Shown here in pieces: positions 22,913-28,718 of a stretch of 28,718 nt of DNA (within the stretch, counting starts at the first letter, position 1; every line of letters begins with the position of its first letter). Under the pieces are notes generated by a model. The model saw nothing but the letters and a program-made list of their open reading frames with translations. It made no database searches and was not told the origin of the DNA. The position numbers were made by a program, and so were the translations under genes. The stretch covers positions 1 to 28,718 of the forward strand of contig CAJUDT010000022.1 of the NCBI GenBank assembly GCA_910585415.1, given 5' to 3'. Origin of the DNA: an uncultured Flavonifractor sp. (GTDB lineage Bacteria; Bacillota; Clostridia; Oscillospirales; Oscillospiraceae).

Positions 22913-23761
22913 TCAGCCGCGTGCTTCCAAATACATCCGCTTCATGGTCAGCGCGTCCTCCGCCTGGGTCCCGGCGGACTCACAGATAAAGGTGGGGCTC
23001 CAGTTCCGGCGGGCCACCTCGGCCATCAGCGGGGCCGGGTCGGGACCGAAATCCTCCTGTTGAAAGGTCAGGTGCATTTTCTCTCCGCCATTGGGGGTGA
23101 ACTGAATTTTTGAAAAATGGCTGTGAAAGGTCCTGGCCCGATTCTCTCCCAGGACCTCCTGAATCCGGTCCAGCATTTTTACGCAGGCCTCATGCCCCTC
23201 CAGCTCCCCCAGGGTGCGGGCGTAGAGGTGCCCAAAGTCCACTGTGGGAATGAGCCGTTCATCCAGGGTACACAGCTCCAGCACCTCGTCCAAATCCCCC
23301 AGCTGGTTGATTTTCCCCATGGTCTCCGGACAGAGGGCGATGTGTCCATACCCGGCCTCGTCACAGGCGGCGATCACCGCTTTCAGGGAGGGTATGGCAA
23401 TCTCCATGGCCTCCCGCCGGGTGCGCTTCATGAGGGCCCCTGAGTGGATCACCACCCGCCTCGCCCCCATCCACTCCGCCGCCTCGCAGGCGGATACGAT
23501 GTATCCAATGGTCTTTTGCAGGCTCTCCGGGTTGGGGTTGGCCAGGTTGATGAAGTAGGGCGCGTGGAGTGAGAGGGCTATTCCCGCCTCCCGCGCCGCC
23601 GCCCCCAGCTTTTGGGCGGTTTCCTCCCGGACGTTGACCCCCTTGCCGCACTGGTACTCATACACGTCCAGTCCCTGGGCGGCAATCCACTTGGGGGCGT
23701 CCACGGAGGATTTATAGGGAAAGGAATCTGCGTTGCCCGCCGGGCCAAATACTGCGCTCAT
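22913..23761 (-). CDS. Endonuclease IV-like TIM-barrel protein
   Basis: A 282-residue AP2EC-type TIM barrel related to Nfo, an AP endonuclease in base excision repair. The likely zinc-ligand positions are H66 (LSLHAPY), H106 (VIHSGAL), E146 (CPETMGK), D175 and H178 (VDFGHLY), H213 or H215 (FHSHFSK), H230 (GGEKMHLTF) and E261 (ICESAG). The usual Asp two residues before the H230-type ligand is Lys here, with E227 nearby, so the metal site is a variant. The start overlaps the stop of the HAD gene (ATGA), so translation is coupled. It could be an AP endonuclease or a sugar-phosphate isomerase relative. Confidence 0.82.
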   Translation of the reverse strand: MSAVFGPAGNADSFPYKSSVDAPKWIAAQGLDVYEYQCGKGVNVREETAQKLGAAAREAGIALSLHAPYFINLANPNPESLQKTIGYIVSACEAAEWMGARRVVIHSGALMKRTRREAMEIAIPSLKAVIAACDEAGYGHIALCPETMGKINQLGDLDEVLELCTLDERLIPTVDFGHLYARTLGELEGHEACVKMLDRIQEVLGENRARTFHSHFSKIQFTPNGGEKMHLTFQQEDFGPDPAPLMAEVARRNWSPTFICESAGTQAEDALTMKRMYLEARG

Positions 23762-24267
23762 AATGTCATACTCCTTTGCTTAGACAGCATCCGAAAGGGC
23801 CACTCGGCGGCGTAGCGCAGGTAGCGCCCCGGATTCCCCGCCAGCCGGATAGGCTCCACCAGGAGGGTGGTCACTCCGGCACGGTTCCCCCCCAGAATAT
23901 CGGTAAAAATCTGGTCCCCTACTATGGCAGTCTCCGCCGCCGTACAGCCCATGCGCTCCATGGCCGCGAAAAAGGAGGCGGCTTTCGGCTTGCCCGCGTG
24001 GCCGGTGTAGGGCACGCCCAGGGCCTCGGAAAACCTCCCGGGCCGCTGAGGGAGGCGGTTGTTGGACAGCACGTAGAGGGTCACCCCCGCCTCCGCCAGG
24101 GCGGCGCTCCAGTCCCGCAAGGGTTGGTCCGGCTCCGGCACGCCGTAGGGAACCAGGGTGTTGTCCAAATCCGCCAACAGCAGCCGGATACCCCTCCGGG
24201 CCAGCGCCGCCGGGTCAAGGTCATAAATGCTCCGCCCTGTCCAATGGGCCAGCAGAGAAACACTCAT
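23758..24267 (-). CDS. YqeG-like HAD phosphatase (subfamily IIIA)
   Basis: A 169-residue haloacid dehalogenase-fold phosphatase. Motif I is LADLDNTLV with D33 and D35, motif II is VLSNN, the motif III lysine is in HAGKPKAASF and motif IV is VGDQIFTDILGGNRAG. Length and sequence fit the YqeG/GEP4-like group, which acts on phosphatidylglycerophosphate in mitochondria and has an uncertain substrate in bacteria. AAGGGGTG lies upstream of the ATG. It is the first gene after the minus-strand promoter at 24310-24338 and is coupled to the endonuclease IV-like gene. Confidence 0.9.
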   Translation of the reverse strand: MSVSLLAHWTGRSIYDLDPAALARRGIRLLLADLDNTLVPYGVPEPDQPLRDWSAALAEAGVTLYVLSNNRLPQRPGRFSEALGVPYTGHAGKPKAASFFAAMERMGCTAAETAIVGDQIFTDILGGNRAGVTTLLVEPIRLAGNPGRYLRYAAEWPFRMLSKQRSMTL

Positions 24268-24309
24268 TCTGTCACCCCTTCTAATTTGTAAAATGTCCGC
24301 ATAGTAGTG

Positions 24310-24338
24310 ATTATACACAGTTTCAAGCGTCTGAACAA
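24310..24338 (-). promoter_or_regulatory. Promoter of the yqeG-like and endonuclease IV-like genes
   Basis: On the minus strand: TTGTTC (24338-24333), 17-base spacer and a perfect TATAAT (24315-24310), about 45 bases before the ATG at 24267. It overlaps the start region of the divergent plus-strand gene. Confidence 0.7.
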
Positions 24339-24354
24339 GGGGGAGCGCCGTACT

Positions 24355-25128
24355 ATGCTGGAAAAAACCAATTTGCTGCTCGCCGTCCCCCCCGCGCAAG
24401 TCCGCGGGGCCGCCCGGTTCCATCTGCCTTTGGCACATGTGGCCTACCGGGTGGGGGGCGGGCCTCACCTCTTTCGGGCCAGCATTCCCGTGTCTATCCG
24501 GGGAGGGTATATGGTCATCGACAACGCGGGCTTCTCCGGCGGCGGAGAGCCGGGGCCCTTCTGCCAGGAGGTTTTGCGGGAGTGCGCCGCACGGGGCTTC
24601 ACCGGGGCGGTCTGCGATTTCTCCGGCCGGCCGGTCCCTCCCCTCTCCGCCATCGTCCAGAATCTGGGGGAGGCCTTCCAGCGGCGGGGGTGGCCCCTCT
24701 ATGTGACCGAGGGATATGGGGGGTGCTCGGACAAGTGCCGGGTGCTCATTTCCTCCGCCCTGTCCGGCGGCTCCCTGCGCCAGCGGCTCCAGGAGGCGGT
24801 CCAGCGCTTTGGCCGGGTGGTCCTGGCGGTGGAGCGGGTGGCCGAGGACTTCTATCTCCCCTCCCCCACCGGGCAGGGCACGCCCCTCACCCGTGATGAG
24901 CTGGCCCAGCGCCTGGAGGAACGCGCGCCTCAGGTCTACTTTTCCACCGACCTGTGCGCCCACTATTTCACCTACATGTCCGACGCCAGCGGGGCCCACT
25001 TCGTCCTCTTTGACGACGCCGGGTCCATCCGCAAAAAGCTCCAGCTGGCCCGTCAGCTGGACATTGGCGAGGCCCTGCTGCCCTATGCTCAGGTAGACGA
25101 CCTGCTGCCGGAGCTTTTGGGCGGATAG
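24355..25128 (+). CDS. Uncharacterised protein, possibly TIM-barrel (glycosidase-like)
   Basis: A 257-residue protein not recognised with confidence. Alternating strands and helices (GGYMVIDNAGFSGGG, GFTGAVCDFSG, WPLYVTEGYG, RVVLAVERVAEDFYLPSPTG, QVYFSTDLCAHYFTYMS, HFVLFDDAGSIRKKLQLARQLDIGEALLPYA) suggest a TIM barrel like GH18-type glycosidase relatives, but no catalytic DxxDxDxE motif is seen. The final segment resembles the last strand and helix of such barrels. The start at 24355 has AAGGGGG about 11 bases upstream; a GTG at 24307 lacks one. No signal peptide is visible. It is transcribed divergently from the yqeG-like gene. Confidence 0.7.
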   Translation: MLEKTNLLLAVPPAQVRGAARFHLPLAHVAYRVGGGPHLFRASIPVSIRGGYMVIDNAGFSGGGEPGPFCQEVLRECAARGFTGAVCDFSGRPVPPLSAIVQNLGEAFQRRGWPLYVTEGYGGCSDKCRVLISSALSGGSLRQRLQEAVQRFGRVVLAVERVAEDFYLPSPTGQGTPLTRDELAQRLEERAPQVYFSTDLCAHYFTYMSDASGAHFVLFDDAGSIRKKLQLARQLDIGEALLPYAQVDDLLPELLGG

Positions 25129-25131
25129 GCC

Positions 25132-25160
25132 TTGCATTCTGAGGGTTTGTCTGATATACT
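25132..25160 (+). promoter_or_regulatory. Promoter of the nucleotidyltransferase gene
   Basis: TTGCAT (25132-25137), 17-base spacer and TATACT (25155-25160), just after the stop of the preceding gene and 33 bases before the ATG. Confidence 0.75.
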
Positions 25161-25193
25161 GTCCCTCCAATTCATCAGAAGGAGGTACCAAAA

Positions 25194-25835
25194 ATGGAGC
25201 AAACCCTTGACCTGACCCCCTTTACCATGGCGCTGCGGGAGGCCTTCCCGGAGCAGGTGGCATTCTGCGGCATTCAAGGCAGCTATGGCCGCGGGGAGGC
25301 CGGACCGGACAGCGACGTGGATTTGGTGGTCATTCTGGAGGAAGCAGGGGCACGGGAGCTGGAGCGCTATCGGGCCCTGATTGCCTCCATGCCCTTTGCC
25401 AAGCGGGCCTGCGGCTTTGTCTGCGCCCGGAGGGCCCTGGCGGTCTGGCCCAAATTTGACGCCCTTCAGCTGCTGCTGGACACCAAGCCCCTATATGGGG
25501 AGCTGTCCCCCCTGCTGCCCCCCATGGGCCCGGAGGACATCGCCCTGGCCAGCGCTGCCGCCGCCTCCATGGTGTATCACGCCGCCTGTCACGCCTTTCT
25601 CTTTCAGGGTCCGGCGGAGGACTGGCTTCCGGCACTCAGCAAGGCCGTATTTTTTGCCCTGCGGCTGGAGCGTTACCGCCGAACCGGTACTTACCTTCCC
25701 CGCCGCCAAACCCTGCGGGAAGCCCTCTCCCCCGCCGAGCGGGCGCTTCTGGAACCGGTGGGCCCTCCGGCCGGCTACTGCGCCGCTCTGATGGACTGGG
25801 CCCAAAAGGTCATGGAGGACGCAGGAAAACCATAG
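25194..25835 (+). CDS. Nucleotidyltransferase-fold protein with helical C-terminal domain
   Basis: A 213-residue protein. The N-terminal domain has the pol-beta-type motif GSYGRGEAGPDSDVDLVV, with G29-S30 and the metal-binding D41 and D43 (GS-x10-DxD). Residues 115-210 are helical (ASMVYHAACHAFLFQGPAEDWLPALSKAVFFALRLERY), like a HEPN-type or aminoglycoside-nucleotidyltransferase helical bundle. It could modify a small molecule or an RNA, or act like MNT/HEPN pairs fused in one chain. AGAAGGAGG precedes the ATG, and it has its own promoter. No partner toxin is adjacent, so a toxin-antitoxin role is not supported. Confidence 0.82.
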   Translation: MEQTLDLTPFTMALREAFPEQVAFCGIQGSYGRGEAGPDSDVDLVVILEEAGARELERYRALIASMPFAKRACGFVCARRALAVWPKFDALQLLLDTKPLYGELSPLLPPMGPEDIALASAAAASMVYHAACHAFLFQGPAEDWLPALSKAVFFALRLERYRRTGTYLPRRQTLREALSPAERALLEPVGPPAGYCAALMDWAQKVMEDAGKP

Positions 25836-25867
25836 AGCCGCCCTTGTGGCGGCCCAGTCAGGTATGA

Positions 25868-25896
25868 CAAAAGCCCCGCGCCAAGAGGCGCGGGGC
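25868..25896 (-). terminator. Terminator of rpsU
   Basis: On the minus strand, a perfect 10-bp GC-rich stem (25896-25887 with 25882-25873, 4-base loop) is followed by TTTT (25872-25869). It follows the rpsU stop by about ten bases. Confidence 0.9.
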
Positions 25897-25904
25897 CGAT
25901 GTTT

Positions 25905-26087
25905 TTAGTAGAACTTTTTCCGGTTTTTGCGTGCGGCTTCAGACTTCTTGCGGCGCTTGACGCTCGGACTCTCGTAGTGCTCACGCTTGCGCACCTCGGC
26001 CAGAACACCCGACTTGGCACAGCTGCGCTTGAAACGCTTCAGCGCATTCTCCAAGGACTCGCCGTCCTTCACATGGACTTCCGACAT
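25905..26087 (-). CDS. rpsU: 30S ribosomal protein S21
   Basis: A 60-residue ribosomal protein that helps 16S rRNA 3'-end base pairing at translation start. The start SEVHVKDGESLENALKRFKRSCAKSG and the basic tail RRKKSEAARKNRKKFY are characteristic. AGGGAGGGAAAG precedes the ATG. It is monocistronic here: its own consensus promoter lies at 26162-26190 and a strong terminator follows. In Firmicutes it more often sits beside a YqeY-like gene; here it is downstream of leuS. Confidence 0.97.
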   Translation of the reverse strand: MSEVHVKDGESLENALKRFKRSCAKSGVLAEVRKREHYESPSVKRRKKSEAARKNRKKFY

Positions 26088-26161
26088 TGACTTTCCCTCC
26101 CTCCGAAGCGGCGGGTAACCACCGCCAAAGGGCCACAAAAGGTTATGGCTTTAACGCTACT

Positions 26162-26190
26162 ATTATAAGCGCCGGAGCTCTTTTTGTCAA
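26162..26190 (-). promoter_or_regulatory. Promoter of rpsU
   Basis: On the minus strand: perfect TTGACA (26190-26185), 17-base spacer and perfect TATAAT (26167-26162). This is the best consensus promoter in the window, giving a leader of about 65-70 bases. A 15-bp palindrome (26192-26206) lies immediately upstream of the -35. Confidence 0.92.
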
Positions 26191-26191
26191 G

Positions 26192-26206
26192 AGGGCAATT
26201 TGCCCT
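26192..26206. repeat. 15-bp palindrome adjoining the rpsU -35 element
   Basis: AGGGCAA, one T, TTGCCCT: perfect 7-bp arms around a single central base, ending one base from the rpsU -35 box. Its position suits a regulator-binding site. Arms this close cannot form a good RNA hairpin, which argues against a leuS terminator. Confidence 0.5.
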
Positions 26207-26249
26207 TCACCCATAAAATCGGAGAAATCCAGGCTGTGGACCTTCAAAC

Positions 26250-26340
26250 GACTCCCCTATTCGGGCCTCAGCTTCGGTCCTGAAAGAACGCAATGTCCTC
26301 CCCTGCCGGACCCTTACAGAAGGCGACCCGAATGGGCCAT
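26250..26340. other. Structure-rich gene-free DNA between leuS and rpsU
   Basis: Part of a 327-base gap with no credible coding frame. Segment 26256-26265 can pair with 26327-26336 over ten consecutive positions, one of them G-U on the plus strand, and nested inside, GGTCC (26276-26280) pairs with GGACC (26308-26312). CCTCAGC is repeated directly at 26266-26272 and 26344-26350. This suggests a folded RNA, perhaps in the leuS 3' region, but no promoter or known RNA family is recognised. Nothing else is seen in the gap apart from the rpsU promoter and its palindrome. Confidence 0.35.
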
Positions 26341-26414
26341 ACCCCTCAGCAGGAACCGTCTCATGAAGATTCGCTTCTGTTCCACAATGCTGCCTCCCCC
26401 ACTCCGAAAACCGC

Positions 26415-28718
26415 TTACTTCTTAGGCTTGACGATCAGGTTGACCAGCTTGTTTTTCACCAGAATGACCTTTACGATGTCCATATCCGCCGTAAACTTCT
26501 GGACCTTGGGGTCTTTCATGGCCTCGGCCACTACGTCGTCCTGTTCGCTGTCCAGGGGGACGGTGATGGTGGCGCGGAGCTTGCCGCCCACCTGTACCGC
26601 CATATTCACCTCGGCGGCCACGGTCTTGCTGGCGTCATAGGCGGGCCAGCTCTGCTGGCAGGCCATACCGCCCTTTTCCGCCGCAAAGCCCAGGTTCTCC
26701 CACAGCTCCTCCACCATGTGGGGGGCAAAGGGAGAGAGCATCAGCAGCAGGGCGGAAAAATCATCCCGGGAGCAGCCGTTGGCGTAGAAGTCGTTGACCA
26801 GAGCCATAAGGGCGGCGATGGCCGTATTAAACTTCATAGCCTCGATATCCCCGGCCACCTTCTGGATGGTCTTGTGAATGGCGCTCTCGTTGGCGGGGGT
26901 GTATCCCTTGCCCTCCGTCAGCTGCTCGGAGAGGTTCCACACCCGGTCCAGGAAGCGCTTACACCCCTTGACCGCCTTGGCAGACCAGGCGGCGGCCTTT
27001 TCAAAGTCGCCGATGAACATGATATACAGGCGCATGGTGTCCGCGCCGTACTCGGCCACCACGTCGTTGGGGTTGACCACGTTGCCCCGGCTCTTGGACA
27101 TTTTCTCTCCGCCCTCACCCAAAATCATGCCGTGGCTGGTGCGCTTCTGATAGGGCTCCTCTGTGGGCACCACGCCGAGGTCGTAGAGGAATTTGTGCCA
27201 GAAGCGGGAGTAGAGCAGGTGGAGGGTGGTGTGCTCCATGCCGCCGTTGTACCAGTCCACCTGGCCCCAGTAGTCCAGGGCCTCCTTGGAGGCCAGTGCC
27301 TCGGTGTTGTGGGGGTCCATATACCGCAGGAAATACCAGCTGGAGCCCGCCCACTGGGGCATGGTGTCCGTCTCCCGCTTGGCGGGGCCGTGGCAGTGGG
27401 GGCAGGTGGTGTTGACCCAATCGGTCATCTTGGACAGGGGGCTCTCGCCGGTGTCGGTGGGCTCGTAGGAGTCCACGTCGGGGAGCAGCAGGGGCAGCTC
27501 TTCCTCTGGCAGGGGCACCCAGCCGCACTTGTCACACCACACCATGGGAATGGGCTCGCCCCAATACCGCTGGCGGGAGAACACCCAGTCCCGGAGCTTA
27601 TAGTTCACCTGCTCATGTCCGATGCCCTTCTCTTCCAGCCACTTGGTAATGACGGGAATAGCCTCCTTGACCGTAAGGCCGTTGAGGAACTCGGAGTTGA
27701 CCAGAATGCCGGTATCGTCCTTCGCTGTAAAGGCCTCCTGCTGTACATCCTCTCCGCCGGAGACCACCTCGATAATCTCACAGCCGAACTTTTTGGCAAA
27801 GGCCCAGTCGCGGGTATCGTGGGCGGGAACGGCCATAATGGCCCCGGTGCCGTAGGAGGACAGGACATAGTCGGAGATAAAAATAGGAATCTCCCGGCCG
27901 TTCACCGGGTTCACCGCCCGGACGCCCTTGAGCTCCACGCCGGTCTTTTCCTTGTCCGCAGCCAGCTCGGTGCGCTCGAAGTCGCTCTTCCGGGCGGCGG
28001 CGGCCACGTATTCCTCCACCGCCTCCAGGTTCTCCAGCCTGTCCGCCCACTGCTTCACATAGCGGTGCTCGGGGGAGATAACCATGTAGGTGGCCCCAAA
28101 AAGGGTATCGGGCCGGGTGGTAAAGACCACGATATCGTCGCCGGTGGTGGCCTTGAAGGTGACCTCCGCGCCGGTGGAGCGGCCAATCCAGTTTTTCTGC
28201 TGGGTCTTGACCCGCTCGATGAAGTCCAGGCCCTCCAGACCGTCAATGAGCCGCTGGGCATACTCGGTAATCTTGAGCATCCACTGACTCTTTTCCTTGC
28301 GGATTACCGGGGAGCCGCAGCGCTCACAGACGCCCTCCACCACTTCCTCGTTGGCAAGCACACACTTGCAGGAGGTACACCAGTTCACCGGCATGGTGGT
28401 CTTGTAGGCCAGTCCCTTTTTATAAAGCTGGAGGAAAATCCACTGGGTCCACTTGTAGTATTCCGGGTCGGTGGTGTTGACCACCCGGTCCCAGTCGAAG
28501 GAGTAGCCCAACATTTTGAGCTGTTTGGTAAAATTCTCAATGTTGTCGTGGGTGACCTTGGCGGGGTGGATGTGGTTCTTGATGGCGTAGTTCTCGGTGG
28601 GCAGGCCGAAAGCGTCATACCCCATGGGGAACAGGACGTTGCAGCCGTCCATACGCTTCTTCCGGGCCACCACGTCCATGGCGGTGTAGGGCCGGGCGTG
28701 GCCCACGTGGAGCCCCTG
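26415..28718 (-). CDS. leuS: Leucyl-tRNA synthetase (N-terminus beyond window edge)
   Basis: LeuS charges tRNA-Leu and edits mischarged amino acids. The visible 767 residues lack only the first few dozen; the frame runs open to the edge, where HVGHARPYTAMD contains the HIGH motif (HVGH). Next come a zinc-type knuckle (CTSCKC...CERC), the CP1 editing domain with TTRPDTLFGATY, a second CxxC pair (CDKC, CPHC), KMSKS in GGEKMSKSRGN, and the anticodon-binding helices. The C-terminal domain ends with VKVILVKNKLVNLIVKPKK. No frameshift is seen. The start and any leucine T-box leader lie beyond base 28718. Confidence 0.98.
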   Translation of the reverse strand, partial: QGLHVGHARPYTAMDVVARKKRMDGCNVLFPMGYDAFGLPTENYAIKNHIHPAKVTHDNIENFTKQLKMLGYSFDWDRVVNTTDPEYYKWTQWIFLQLYKKGLAYKTTMPVNWCTSCKCVLANEEVVEGVCERCGSPVIRKEKSQWMLKITEYAQRLIDGLEGLDFIERVKTQQKNWIGRSTGAEVTFKATTGDDIVVFTTRPDTLFGATYMVISPEHRYVKQWADRLENLEAVEEYVAAAARKSDFERTELAADKEKTGVELKGVRAVNPVNGREIPIFISDYVLSSYGTGAIMAVPAHDTRDWAFAKKFGCEIIEVVSGGEDVQQEAFTAKDDTGILVNSEFLNGLTVKEAIPVITKWLEEKGIGHEQVNYKLRDWVFSRQRYWGEPIPMVWCDKCGWVPLPEEELPLLLPDVDSYEPTDTGESPLSKMTDWVNTTCPHCHGPAKRETDTMPQWAGSSWYFLRYMDPHNTEALASKEALDYWGQVDWYNGGMEHTTLHLLYSRFWHKFLYDLGVVPTEEPYQKRTSHGMILGEGGEKMSKSRGNVVNPNDVVAEYGADTMRLYIMFIGDFEKAAAWSAKAVKGCKRFLDRVWNLSEQLTEGKGYTPANESAIHKTIQKVAGDIEAMKFNTAIAALMALVNDFYANGCSRDDFSALLLMLSPFAPHMVEELWENLGFAAEKGGMACQQSWPAYDASKTVAAEVNMAVQVGGKLRATITVPLDSEQDDVVAEAMKDPKVQKFTADMDIVKVILVKNKLVNLIVKPKK

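Noticed and set aside
24268..25191. N-terminal extension of the HAD gene to 25191
   Set aside because: The added 300 residues are antisense to the plus-strand gene at 24355 and lack motifs; the ATG at 24267 has its own ribosome binding site and promoter.
1..28718. CRISPR arrays, tRNA or rRNA genes, insertion sequences, prophage genes
   Set aside because: No regular direct-repeat spacing, no cloverleaf or rRNA sequence recognised, and no transposase, integrase or phage structural motif in any plausible frame.

Overview
The window is about 28.7 kb of GC-rich (roughly 60%), densely packed chromosome. It looks like a spore-forming Clostridia-class Firmicute of the Oscillospiraceae type (Flavonifractor, Intestinimonas and Oscillibacter relatives). 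The grounds are the yqfC-yqfD sporulation pair, the era-yqzL-recO order, a T-box leader, a CD1247-type zinc-ribbon protein, strong AGGAGG ribosome binding sites and several TTG starts. This placement is inference from gene content; no rRNA or tRNA is present. Nothing indicates a plasmid, prophage, insertion sequence or CRISPR array.

Layout. (1) 1-371 has no gene but holds a run of back-to-back hairpins that looks like a dispersed palindromic element. (2) 372-7842, all minus strand, is one long operon-like run: yqfC, yqfD, phoH, an XRE regulator, a small membrane protein, ybeY, a lipoprotein, era, yqzL, recO and phzF. It joins sporulation, 16S rRNA maturation and ribosome assembly (YbeY, Era) and recombination repair (RecO). 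(3) 7914-10418, plus strand: a small helical protein with its own promoter, a MarR regulator overlapping a TSUP-family exporter, and a charged coiled-coil protein. (4) 10487-11299, minus: a SpoU/TrmH RNA methyltransferase. (5) 11436-14549, plus: a self-contained marR-alcohol dehydrogenase-aldehyde dehydrogenase operon with a clear palindromic operator on its start site. (6) 14558-18252, plus: promoter, T-box leader with a UGC (cysteine) specifier, then alpha/beta hydrolase, cysE, a SUKH-like protein and cysS. Uncharged tRNA-Cys probably controls both cysteine synthesis and its charging. (7) 18258-19440: an AT-richer minus-strand DUF4230 membrane protein behind a complex 560-bp gene-free region that has two face-to-face consensus promoters and several hairpins. 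This is the least explained stretch. (8) 19594-20097, plus: a secreted SLH-domain protein. (9) 20188-22750, minus: coiled-coil protein, M24 peptidase, efp and a CD1247-type protein. (10) 22913-24267, minus: yqeG-like HAD phosphatase and an endonuclease IV-like protein. (11) 24355-25835, plus: an unrecognised protein and a nucleotidyltransferase. (12) 25868-28718, minus: rpsU with its own promoter, and leuS running off the right edge, with a 327-bp gene-free gap between them.

Most genes are housekeeping. The parts most worth a second look are the 19.1-19.4 kb RNA region, the hairpin run at the left edge, the two unexpected members of the cysteine T-box operon, and possible structured RNA in the rpsU-leuS gap. 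Start codons were chosen from ribosome binding sites and overlaps. Identities rest on recognised motifs, not database searches.
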